NCBI GenBank assembly: GCA_039602395.1
Contig: JBCNJP010000006.1
Coordinates: 58,526,429-58,590,428 of the forward strand
Source of the DNA: Deinandra increscens subsp. villosa
Taxonomy: Eukaryota; Streptophyta; Magnoliopsida; Asterales; Asteraceae
Direction of reading: 5' to 3'
Length of the DNA stretch: 64,000 bases
The notes under the pieces are model-generated. The model did not search any database. It was not told the origin of the DNA and worked only from the letters and a program-made list of their open reading frames with translations. A program made the position numbers and the translations under genes. Positions within the stretch are counted from its first letter, which is position 1, and every line of letters begins with the position of its first letter. Below are positions 53,452-63,533 of the stretch, piece by piece.

Positions 53452-56400
53452 CTAAGGCTTGGAACCAAGATCTACTCGTGTAGTGCTTTTTGTGGCTGCA
53501 ATGTATCTCCTGTAGAGTTCTATACGTGATTGATACATATTTGCCCATCCTGCGGCTTCTTCGCTCCGGTATGCTTCCCAAAAAGGACAAGGTGTGGGCA
53601 TGGGGTACTCACCTTCTAAAATCAAGTAGACAAAATGATTCCCGTTAATGTGTAGTAGTGTTATCACGCGGGGGTTGTCATTCATTGGCGGACCAGATTG
53701 TAAGGGAAAGTAGGTATCACATCCTGTAATTGATATGCAGATGACAATACAGTTAAACCTTGTCGCAGCTAACAGCCCCGTGTAAGGCATCAACATCCAA
53801 TGCGCTTCCGGGGCAGGTTCTACCCTCATCCAGTTAAGCGTTGTGTACACATCAAGATACAAGTCGTACTGACTGTCCTGTGATTGAAGTACCCTTCTCC
53901 ACACCTCGTTCGTTTGTAGCTCATTCAGAAGCTCCGATCGGACATAGGGCCATCGGGATTGTTGTAAGCCCAGACCAACAGCCAACGCACGAAACCCGCA
54001 GTTACCATCACCATCTACGTTCTGTATACGGGATATGTATATCGGGTCTAGCCACCTAGGAATCTGAGCCTTGTATCTTATGTAATTATTCGTGCTAATG
54101 TTAGGAGGAACTGCAGTCTTTTTCTCCTTTTTCTTCGATTTACGTTGGCTGCTTTGTGTGTTTGGGGCACCCGGTGTCACAAACTCGGAACTTCTGTCCG
54201 GGTCAACATTTTGTTGTGAACCCGTATACGAGCTATATCGTGGCTGCTCTGGTACGTTTTCCCGTGTGCCAGTGTATGAACTATGTCGGGCCTGTTCCTG
54301 AGCCCTCTGTTCTTTGACTTTATTTGATGGGCGACCTCTGGTATCCTTCTTCACCTCAGGCTCTTTCATTTTTGGGTTAGAGTTTCCGCGATTAAAAACA
54401 GACCTCAGCTTTTCAAAGATGTTCGACTGCATGTGTCTAGGTTTTGACTTCAGATCTTCCTTCATCTCCTCAAATGCCGCGTCATAATCAATGTCAACCC
54501 CCTCGTCAGCACACGCTGGCTTACGATAGTCCAGATGCCTCCAGAATGTGTCAATTTCTTCTATTGGAATTACGTAGTCTGTGAAAGAAACAGAAATGTT
54601 AAATAATTGTATTTTTATAGTTAAGTGCTCGTATAAGAGTTATACACACCTGGAGTCTCTAACATTGTCTCTAGACGACATGCGCATGGAATACCATAGC
54701 CGGTCTGGAGTTGATGCCCACAGGTAATATTATACAGCTGGTGTACATTATGTAACCTGTGAATCTCTCCCACTAGTAGATCAAGACATTTGTGTGACAC
54801 ACGACCCCTTAAACGGTCTAGCAGTCTGAAGGCCCGGTGATGATTCATGGTCTTGACCAAACTAGTCTCCAGAGATTCTTTTAGCTGGACCAACTGTAGC
54901 CCCTGTACTTCTTCAATGAACCCGACAATCTGATCCAACCTTGTGTGGGAGCTGTTTATGAATCTTTTCACGGCCGAGTGCTCGCTCTCGACCCTGTTAG
55001 TTGTGTACTCACCATAATTTCTGTTTTGATTTATCCAAACGCACACAAACTTCTGTTTATAACGGCCCAGCCACTCTTTATCCATATAGTCCAACACACC
55101 TGCCAAAACCATGATTTTAAATATAAAAAGTATAAAAAGTAAGTTGTAGGCATGTAATAAATTGTAATGTAATACGGAGTATGTTACTTACGTAATCGGT
55201 TGACGGCTGCGAGTCGTTCATATATTGTGTTTCTGTTATTCTCGTATGCACAAATGGTAGCGGAATTACACAACCGCCACCAATGTTTTTGAAACATCTT
55301 CCAGCTATATACTTTATCATTCCCAAAGGAATTTTGGCAATGTTTACTAATATTCTCATAAATGTGCCACCTACAAAGCTGGTGAGAAGAATCTGGAAAT
55401 ACTTTCTCACATGCGTTAACAAGAGAGAGCTCTCTATCGGTAACTATGACGCGGGGCTGTACACAACCCCGTAACATTTCCTTTACGATTTCAAGTAACC
55501 ACGTATAGGTATCCTCACGTTCATTGCTTAAAAATGCATCCGCAATTAGGAACGATCGGCCAGTTGATGTCACACCAACCATTTCAACAAGTGGCATGTT
55601 GTACACGTTTGTTTTGTAGGTCGCGTCAATAAGCAAAACGTACGGGTATGCCCGCCAAACTTTGTAGCCAGTCTGGCTACAGAAAAAGATCTCTCGTGTT
55701 ATTTTGGTCTCCTCATCCACTCGGATGTGGTAGACGTAATTCTTCTCAAAGAGTAAGTTCTCAAGAACTTCCATCGGTGTAGTACCTACTCTCTTTCTCG
55801 CCTTAATTTTATCTTGGGCGTTATAAATAGTTTTAAGTACGGAAACATTATCTGGAAATTTCTTCTTTATAGCAGATAGTATTCCTCTTGGCGGCACGTG
55901 TTCCTGCATTAGGTCAGAAAGTATAGCTTCTTCTGGTTCACGAAGTCTCCTGACATACGCATGACCCTCGAGATGCCTGGCCCGCCGGTGGTTATGCAGT
56001 GGGAATTGCTCAATCAACCGATATGAATGGGTCATACCATCGTACTCACCAGTCAGCTCGAACGGACAGTTTATTTTCTTACTTCCGGTTTTTCTTTGGG
56101 TGGCTGTGCTAACATATACCCCCCAACGATCACATTTGAGCCACACTTTCTGAACAAAAGTAGATTTTTTCTTCGGGTTGCTCCGCCGTGTTATAAGCGC
56201 GTAACCATTCTCACGGGCTTTCTGCTTGGCCCACTTAATCAACTCATCGTGACTTCGAAATACCTACAAATATTATTAAATTTAATTAGTTTAAAACAAT
56301 TAAATAAATACTGAAGAATTATTTTAGACAGTTTAGAAAACATATCAAAAACACCTGATTCGTGGAATAATCAACGTCCTGTGGGAATATTTTACGGTGA

Positions 56401-57114
56401 CCAAACTCGTCAAACTCGTCAAACTCATCCGAGCTGTCACTTTCACTTAAGTTATTTTTATCTGTTTGTTGTTGTGACTGATATTCATACTCAGATTTAG
56501 AAGGCCCAACATGGGGTGCACCTGAGAAATTATTTTCTTGACCATAATTGCAATCGGGTATCTACAAACAATAAAAAGCATAATTTTTTAAACTATAAAT
56601 ACATTAGGTACCCATAAAATATTAAAAATATTAAATAATAGACGTTCATATGGTTTTTTCTTGCCTCGTTCAAGTCGAAGAACGGCTTTGAAACAAAGGG
56701 GTTAAACACTTTTAATTGAGAAGCATCCTATAAAAAGAAAAAAATACAGAATATTTATCAGTTTTATAAAACCCTATAATTCATTAGCACCTAAAAATAA
56801 TTACATAATTTAAAAAAAAAATCATACTTGATTTAAGTCGAACACCGCCTCGTTAAACGACGAGTTTGTCCCATGTATTGAGGAGGTAACCTTCCAAATA
56901 AAATAAAATATAAAATGTCTTCATAATGTCATAAATCCAATTATATTCAAAACAATATATATGAAGTTTTTTAATTTTTACGTACGTTTTGTGAAGACGG
57001 AACATACGACGAATGTTGGGATGATGGATCCCACGTTGAGTGTTGGGACGATGGATTCCACGTGGAGTCATTAGACGAGGACTCGTCGGGAAAGAGATAA
57101 TCCCAGTAAGACAT
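53452..57114 (-). CDS. MULE transposase fused to an OTU cysteine-protease domain
   Basis: Seven exons: 57114-56986, 56890-56828, 56727-56665, 56561-56355, 56263-55192, 55099-54650, 54578-53452 (one GC-AG intron, after 56665). The joined frame is open for 1,036 aa. Residues 1-154 are low complexity (MSYWDYLFPDESSS; two 21-residue exons ending FDLNQ and FDLNE; DEFDEFDEFG). About 155-260 is a FAR1/WRKY-GCM1-type DNA-binding region (VWLKCDRWG, then HNHRRA). The MULE DDE core has D367 (LIDATYKTN), D430 (VTDREL), CxWH at 451-454 and E549 (TTNRVESEH). A SWIM-like C...GIPCAC segment lies near 640. A basic linker (RGRPSNK) and duplicated SSYTG words follow. OTU: DGDGNCGFRA with Cys855, and NHF with His976. 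It should act in the nucleus, cutting and joining element ends; OTU enzymes remove ubiquitin. All catalytic residues are present. Confidence 0.88.
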
Positions 57115-57335
57115 TTGTGTTGTTTTAAAGCGTTTACCACCCTTTTGTGTTTACTAAAGAGTGGTCCAATAAGGTAGGACCAGAGATGTTCTTATGGTGT
57201 AAATGTGATACAAGAAAATGGTCCCGTTTATAAGGTAGGACCTTTGATGTTGTTTTAAAGCGTTTACTGTTCACCGTACTCAAAATCAAACATATGGTCG
57301 TCGAAAGTACTGAGAATCTGGCTGATAAAGACATT

Positions 57336-57542
57336 ATACGCTGCGTATACGGTTATACGCTGCGTATTATGTTGCTTTCGCAGGAATCTCTGACCTGCCT
57401 GTAAGATTCCTGACCTAATACGCAGCGTATGTACTAATACGCAGCGTATTAGGTTACTTTCGCAGGAATCTCTGACCAGCGACTTGACACCCCGGTCATT
57501 CAATTTAATAATACGCTGCGTATTATTAAATACGCCGCGTAT
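57336..57542. promoter_or_regulatory. Paired-palindrome modules 6-8 in the divergent promoter
   Basis: Module 6: 57336-57348 and 57355-57367. Module 7: 57418-57430 and 57437-57449. Module 8: 57511-57523 and 57530-57542 (ATACGCCGCGTAT). All pairs are 19 bp centre to centre. Modules 6 and 7 sit in an 82-bp direct repeat marked by CTTTCGCAGGAATCTCTGACC (57375, 57457). They lie between the MULE start (57114, minus) and PB1-like gene 2 (57652, plus). Confidence 0.92.
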
Positions 57543-57651
57543 TAACCCAACTACCAAGATCCAAACATTAAGGGGTTTGGATGATTTAAATGTCGGGGTT
57601 CGGAAAAAACGAAGCTTTAAATTGTAAACCCGGGTCGAAGAGGAAGGAAAA

Positions 57652-58125
57652 ATGACTACCCGCTCATGGACTGTCCGGTCTGTAAACGAGCCCAAGTTAA
57701 TGCTGAGTGATGCCTACGCAAATAACCCGGGGTATTTTACTTTAAAAATCATGCATTACGGTCATTTTACCGATTTGCCGGGACGAAGATACGTAGAAGG
57801 TCTCTGTACGATAGCTGATTTCTGCCATGTTGACAAGTTCCGATTCTTTGATATGGGTCTGATAATGGCCCGTTTGGGCTATGAAAATATAAATAATATG
57901 TGTTTTTATTACAGGAAACCCGGGTTTGATCTTGACAATGGGCTTGTACCATTAAGGAGCGACGAGGATGTTGATCGTCTAATTTCTTACATCAGTGAAA
58001 ACATTCGAATTTTGTACGTGTACGTTCTTGACAGTGAGTTAGGGGTAAAAACTGAAAAAGACTATCCGAAGATCCGGGTGAAAATACAGGCTTCAAGTTC
58101 TACTTCTAAAAGAAAGTTGTTTTAG
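57652..58125 (+). CDS. PB1-like domain protein 2 (element cargo), 157 aa
   Basis: The ATG at 57652 has a good context (AAAAATGACT). Motifs in order: GYFTLKIMHYGHFTDLPGRR, YVEGLCTIADFCHVDKFRF, GLIMARLGYENI, PGFDLDNGLVPLRSDEDVDR, ILYVYVLDSE, and a Lys/Ser-rich tail ending KRKLF. The layout equals that of the gene at 49293, with GHFT.LPGRRY conserved and most other positions changed, so the two are old paralogues and not a recent duplication. Divergent from the transposase across modules 6-8, so co-regulation is likely (inference). A weak TATA-like GATTTAAATG lies at 57581-57590. Confidence 0.75.
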   Translation: MTTRSWTVRSVNEPKLMLSDAYANNPGYFTLKIMHYGHFTDLPGRRYVEGLCTIADFCHVDKFRFFDMGLIMARLGYENINNMCFYYRKPGFDLDNGLVPLRSDEDVDRLISYISENIRILYVYVLDSELGVKTEKDYPKIRVKIQASSSTSKRKLF

Positions 58126-58311
58126 AAGAGCCGGGTGAAAGTTCTGGACTCTGTTTTTTATATTTAACGTATTTGTAGCTCTATGTTTTTATTATAAATG
58201 AATAACAACTTTTATTAATGAGAGAAAATGTTATAACGAGAATTTAATTTTTTTTATTTATTATTACAAATAAGGATACATTTTAAAAATAAACTACAAA
58301 CTAAAAGACGC

Positions 58312-59395
58312 CTAAATGGAAGGTTCAAAACGACATTGATATAATTTCTCAGCCATATGCCTACGGTAAGACATACATGTCTCCTTAAGATCACCGTCCA
58401 TATTTAACGGCGTCATCTCCACTAACTTTTGCATCAACATGCATGCAACAACCCCCGAATCCGGACCTATACTGGAACAATCCTTGGGTAGATATTCTTC
58501 GTTTACAGCAAAGGTCAAAATCTTCTGACCCCGTCCTGTGTGCGGTCCTGTATACCTACGCCAATAATGTATCTCATCCAAGAGCCATCCAAAACAAATC
58601 GGCATCGGATCGAACAAAGGATCAAACAATAACCGCGAATACTCTTTACTGAACCGGTGATTTGTCCAAAACTGAACCATCTCCATTGTCTGCATGTCGA
58701 TACGGCACAACAACCACTCTTTAACATCCCTTACGTGTAACGGCACATACACGTAATCGACCTCCCAGAAAGGCGGGAAAACTTCATCGGTACCGTTGGC
58801 GTATCTGGCCGTAATCTTTGGATCATTATGACACAAGTCATCTCTAAATTGAGGTGGTAAGATCGACCAACGCAATCCCGACGGCCCGTTTTTTTTTAGT
58901 AACCCCTGTCTGCGAAGCATCATCCTGTTAACCCAGGCTTCAATGTGCTGTAAAAAATGTACAAATATCAATCGGGTAAATATAAATTAACAACTATACA
59001 AAATATAGAAATCAATAAATGTAGAACTCATATAAAAGATTAATACATACATTTGCTGTTAGTTCACCGTTTTCTTCATACCCAAGGAGAGCACCCCAGA
59101 ATCGACCGTCTAACTTTGTGTTACCGAGAAATTTAGAATAACAAAACGGAACATCTCCGTTGTTGTAGAAAGTGTGAACATTCTCGGACCACCTATCAGA
59201 GTTTCTGTTTGGAAATATCCATCTAGGTGGATTACTTTTATTTTCCACATCTTCCACCTCTTCTCGTCTGTTTGAAGATTCCTCACCGGTTCTTCGTGGT
59301 GGTCTCCATTTTTGTAAAATCCACTTTGAAGCTTTCGGGGTAGGTTGTGAATGATATTGATTGTCGGTCATCTTGTTATCGTGGCGTTTTGACAT
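58312..59395 (-). CDS. Ulp1/C48-like protein with altered active site (element cargo), 326 aa
   Basis: Two exons: 59395-59051 and 58947-58312 (donor AAT|GTATGT, acceptor TTTACAG|CAC; phase 0). The N-terminus is basic and low complexity (MSKRHDNKMTDNQYHSQP; WRPPRRTGEESSNRREEVED). The C-terminal half fits plant C48 (Ulp1) domains of transposons: WEVDYVYVPLHVRDVKEWL, then CRIDMQTMEMVQFWTN, and the final PDSGVVACMLMQKLVEM. Ulp1 proteases cut SUMO using His (in HW), Asp and Cys (in DCG). Here HW reads EW and DCG reads DSG, so two of three catalytic residues appear replaced. It may bind SUMO or a partner without cleaving. Alignment is by eye, so the active-site claim is moderate. Confidence 0.72.
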
Positions 59396-59505
59396 TTTTT
59401 TTGTGGGAGTGTGGATTCTAGAGAGAGAGTGAGAGAGATTAGAGAGAGAGTGAGATTTGAAGAAGATTTGTGTTAAATTTGTAGGCTGAAAAATGAAAAG
59501 TCCCA

Positions 59506-59629
59506 ATACGCCGCGTATTACATAATACGCGGCGTATAGGGTTTATGATTACGTAATGATTGCTAATGATTAGTTGCCAATGATTGGTGTAAACCTCATA
59601 CGCTGCGTATTGCCTAATACGCAGCGTAT
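59506..59629. promoter_or_regulatory. Paired-palindrome modules 9-10, upstream of the Ulp1-like gene
   Basis: Module 9: 59506-59518 (ATACGCCGCGTAT) and 59525-59537 (ATACGCGGCGTAT). Module 10: 59598-59610 (ATACGCTGCGTAT) and 59617-59629 (ATACGCAGCGTAT, linker TGCCTA as in module 5). Both pairs are 19 bp centre to centre. Module 10 is also part of the right inverted end of the element. Confidence 0.92.
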
Positions 59630-59812
59630 AGGGATGTATGAATAGCAGCACCCATATTTTTTTGTTGAGCTCAGTTAGAATATCGACCAAATGAACTATG
59701 TTAAGCTATACAAGTCAAATTTAGTTTACACGATAGACTTTATCACTTGTTTACATCCCAATATTTTTTATAAGTCTTACCTTATACTAGCTATTATATT
59801 TGACAACTTATT

Positions 59813-60166
59813 CGTGTTTGGCGTGTCATAAGCTAGTTTATAAGCTAACTTTTTAACGTTACCAAACAGAGCTTTTTTAAAAAAAAACTATTTTTTTTAA
59901 AAGCTTCATTTGGTAATGTCAAAAAACTAGCTTATAAGCTAATTAGAGTAGCGTTTCGACTAGCTTTTATAATATTTTCAGTTTTACCCTTCCCTAACTT
60001 ATATTTATATTTTGTTTTTAAATTTTAATTTATTTACGTACATGTATTTTTTATGTCATTTTATATTTTTTCAGCTAGTTTTTATCAAACGTTATTTTTT
60101 ATTAGCTACTTTATAGTTTATCAGCTAGCAGCTAGCTTTCCAGTTAGTGTGCCAAACACAACCTTA
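59813..60166. mobile_element. MITE of the AGCTAGCTTATAAGCTAGC family, copy 2
   Basis: Same order of segments as 32690-33062 (TGTTTGGCGTGTCATAAG, CGTTACCAAAC, CAGTTTTACCCTTCCCTAAC, AACGTTATTTTTTATTAGC, GCTAGCTTTCCAGTTAGTG), same orientation, with more changes. Non-coding. Confidence 0.75.
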
Positions 60167-60985
60167 CTCTTTTCTACAGTGCTTTCAGTGCCAACATATT
60201 ACCTATTACATTTGATATATCCATAACATATAGATAGTCTTTTCATTCTTGTTTAACGTTTTTATATCCTGTACCACTATAGCTTTTCTTTTTCTAGAAA
60301 CATGAAGAAGCGAGTAGGTTTCATATCTATTTTTCAAGTGGGTTTTTCAATGGACTTTCATTTAAACAACTTTTAAATCAAAGGGAAATATTTAACACTC
60401 TAATAAGTTTGTGGTGTAACAAATGCACTTATGCACTCATATAACATAACTTTTAGATCACAACTCAATACTTTAAACATTCGATCCCCGTGGCAATGGT
60501 CTCCGCCGGCAATACATGGGTTTGAAAATCTTGTTAAAAAAAAGTAAAAAACAATGTGATTGAAAATTCCGTTATAATAGACGGAAGTGTGCACTCACGT
60601 TAACTCAAACTCCTCAAAGCTCAGCTTCATTTAATTTTTTTAACTAGCTGATTTTGGATATTTTCTGAGTTTAAAAGTTTTGATATTTTTTTTTGTGAGT
60701 TTTACTTTTAGTGATACGTATGGCATATATTTACCTTTTAACAAACTAATAATTTCCTTTTGCCTCTCCTCCTTCCATGCAAACCATCGTCCTTCCACCC
60801 ATCTTCCTGCTAACAACCATTTCCATTTTCGTTTCCAAATCTTGTTTGCAGAAATCAATCGAAATATAATTAAACCGGTTCGAATCGCGCATCTCTCCCT
60901 CTTTTTTGCCATCTAATTCAGAAACCAATACTAAGAAATCGGTTTGTCTTCATCTTGGTTGTATAAACCTCGCTGCTCGAATTCA
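60167..60985. other. Intergenic and RopGEF promoter / leader
   Basis: No coding frame of quality. From about 60740 the sequence becomes pyrimidine-rich (TTTGCCTCTCCTCCTTCC), as expected for a plant 5' UTR. The core promoter was not identified. Confidence 0.4.
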
Positions 60986-60987
60986 AA

Positions 60988-63533
60988 ATGGTTCGAGCAG
61001 CGGAGGAGGACGAACAAAATGCAAATTCTGGATTAGGTGATGAAAGCACCGCCAACAATGCCGATAAAAACTCAGGTAACTGCCATATTTAACCAACATT
61101 GTTCTTACTTCGTGATTTGGTGATCTGATGGCCCCTTAGACCTGCAATTCTGTCGGATTGATTGATTAAAGTTGGTGAAATCTGAATTTGAAATTTCAGA
61201 TTTGGAGATGATGAAGGAAAAGTTCGCGAAATTGCTTCTAGGCGAGGATATGTCCGGGGGAGGGAAGGGAGTTACATCCGCTATGGCTTTGACAAACGCC
61301 ATTACAAATCTTGCAGGTATGTAAAGAATACTCGGATACTTCTGAATTCGTGATTATCACTTTCAGATTGAAATATTTAGGTTATACCAAATTCTCAATC
61401 GGATGAAATCAGAAAAAACCGACAAGTTTTCGTATGTATTGTTTTTGTGTTCCTGAGAATCTCGAAAAAAATACAGATTGAATTCAAATTAGGGGATTTT
61501 GAATTTTGAACAATTCATGTCAAATCGAGTCAGGGGCTATGTCCCTTGGACCCGGCTTCCCTGGGGGGCGGACCCCTTGGATCCCCCGTTAGTCTCGACG
61601 AATTTCAAATAAGTGTGCACTCTTGTTTGACCAATATCAAATTACACTAATATATCCAACATTTTAATCATCGATTTGATGATTTCAGCTTCTGTTTTCG
61701 GGGAACAATCGAGATTAGAACCCATGCCACCGGAAAGACAAGCCAGGTGGCGGAGAGAAATGGATTGGCTATTATCGGTGACTGATCACATTGTCGAATT
61801 CGTGCCCTCAAAACAAAACAGTAATGGTGTAAACATGGAGGTAAAAATGTAGAACACTCTCTTTTTCTGCATCTATATGCATTTATCTTGACTGTTTAAC
61901 GGCATGAAGGGATTTGATCATATTTAGAATGCGAATAGGTTATGGTTACAAGGCAACGGAGCGACCTGCACATGAACATTCCTGCGTTAAGGAAGCTCGA
62001 CGCCATGCTCATTGTAAGAACGTGGGTAGCAAGATGATTTGTTCACCAGTCACCACCAACTTTATCATTCACACCAGTATCTATAACTCTAAGGAAAATC
62101 ATGAAAAAAAAATGTTTACTTTTTTCTTGAATTATCATTTTGACTATTACATATGAAATGTGGTAATATCTGCGCTAAAAGGCGCAAGATTTGCGCAAAT
62201 AGGTGCAAAAGGTGGTTAAGTTTTACGTCGATTATAACATGTGTCAATCTGCTATATAGCTGACAGGAATGTGTGGGTGAACAGGAATGCCTAGATAACT
62301 TTAAAGGTGATCATGAGTTTACTTATGCATCTAAGAATGACAATGAAGCAAAAAGCATGAAAAAGAGGGAAGAAGATAAATGGTGGTTACCAACTCCAAA
62401 GGTTCCTCCGGACGGTTTATCAGACGCCACAAGGAAATGGTTGCAGTTTCAAAAGGATTCGGTTCACCAGGTGCTCAAAGCAGCCCTGGCCATTAACGCC
62501 CAGATTCTGATGGAGATGGAGGTCCCAGAAAGCTATACTGAAACCCTCCCAAAGGTAATCTATAGAGGTAGCAAGATAGGCTGACCCAGAAAACAATTTC
62601 TCTCCAGTTTTTTTAATCTTTTTATAGATAATCATTGAGTTGATTATGGTTATAAAAATAATACAATATTAATCCAAATCTTTCTGAACCATTTAACCCA
62701 TTTCCCTTGTTATTTTTTCTATTTGACCCATTTGACAATAATTCGAAATTGCCTTGTTATCTTGGCATGTTAAATGTTGCCTCTCCCCTGTGGGTCAAAG
62801 GTTCAAGTTTAATTGTAAATTGTGGAATCATTAGGAGTAGATTAGATTAGTGTGTGAGTTTCAGTTAAAAGAAACAGTGTTGTAATAGAAAGATTGAATC
62901 TTGATGATTTTTGTGGCAGAATGGCCGGGCAAGCCTGGGAGACTATATTTATAAAAGTATAACTGTTGAGCACTTTGATCCGGATCAGTTTCTTTCATCT
63001 ATGGATTTAACCATAGATCATAAAATTGTGGACCTCAAGAACAGAATCGAGGCATCTGTGGTGATATGGAAACGGAAGATGACTGCTAAAGATGGACGGT
63101 CAGGATGGGGTTCAGGTGTGAGTTTGGGGAAGAGAGAACGATTTGAAGATAGAGCAGAAACGATCTTACTAATACTTAAACAACGTTATCCTGGGATCCC
63201 TCAATCTACACTAGAAATCAGCAAAATTGAACACAATCGAGTAAGAAATTCTCTATATGTTTTGGGAATCATGGAACTAGTCTAAAGATTACTAAACTAA
63301 TCCTAAAATTCATGTTTTTTGTTATTTTCTTGATTTTGTAGGATGTTGGACATGCAATTCTTGAGAGCTATTCAAGAATACTAGAAAGTTTGGCACATAA
63401 AGTGTTGTCGCGTATAGAAGATGTGCAACACGCAGATGCGCTTACACAAAATCCACCTTCTCAAAGTTTAAAGCTTAACTCTCTTAAAGATTCATTAAAG
63501 ATAGAAGCATCAGGTAAATTCCCAGATTTGTAA
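60988..63533 (+). CDS. RopGEF (PRONE-domain Rho-of-plants exchange factor)
   Basis: Seven exons: 60988-61075, 61200-61316, 61689-61840, 61939-62013, 62285-62554, 62920-63240, 63342-63533; all junctions GT-AG; 404 aa. RopGEFs exchange GDP for GTP on ROP GTPases at the plasma membrane, in polar growth and receptor-kinase signalling. PRONE motifs: MMKEKFAKLLLGEDMSGGGK, ITNLAASVFGEQSRLEPM, RREMDWLLSVTDHIVEFVPS, VMVTRQRSDLHMNIPALRKL, DKWWLPTPKVPPDGLS, KAALAINAQILMEMEVP, LPKNGRASLGDYIYKSI, DVGHAILESYSRILESLA. The N-terminal tail is short (about 30 aa), and the segment usually FxDTEFWY reads FKGDHEFTY, so it is a divergent member. The end (KIEASGKFPDL) is reached by reading through a possible donor (CAG|GTAAAT at 63513), so the C-terminus is uncertain. 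Confidence 0.9.
61500..61630. repeat. LTR-like GC-rich fragment in RopGEF intron 2
   Basis: GGACCCGGCTTCCCTGGGG and GGCGGACCCCTTGGATCCCC stand out in an AT-rich intron and resemble the GC-rich part of the solo LTR at 42445-42840. No ends or target duplication could be set. Confidence 0.35.

Larger units (their letters stand above)
48962..59645. mobile_element. Composite Mutator-like element with six genes (~10.7 kb)
   Basis: Short imperfect inverted ends: left 48962 CTATTCCTACATCC then the first ATACGCAGCGTAT box; right, reversed from 59645, CTATTCATACATCC then an ATACGCTGCGTAT box. Between them lie a MULE-OTU transposase, two PB1-like genes, an Athila-ORF1-like gene, a small acidic gene and a Ulp1-like gene, in mixed orientation. 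All intergenic spaces carry the paired-palindrome modules, which are not seen elsewhere in the window. No clear 9-bp target duplication was found next to the proposed ends, so the ends are tentative. All reconstructed frames are open, which suggests recent activity. Confidence 0.75.

Noticed and set aside
53099..53590. Long minus-strand frame with IYYLLF repeats
   Set aside because: It is the (ATAATAA)n microsatellite read as protein, overlapping the end of the OTU exon in another frame.
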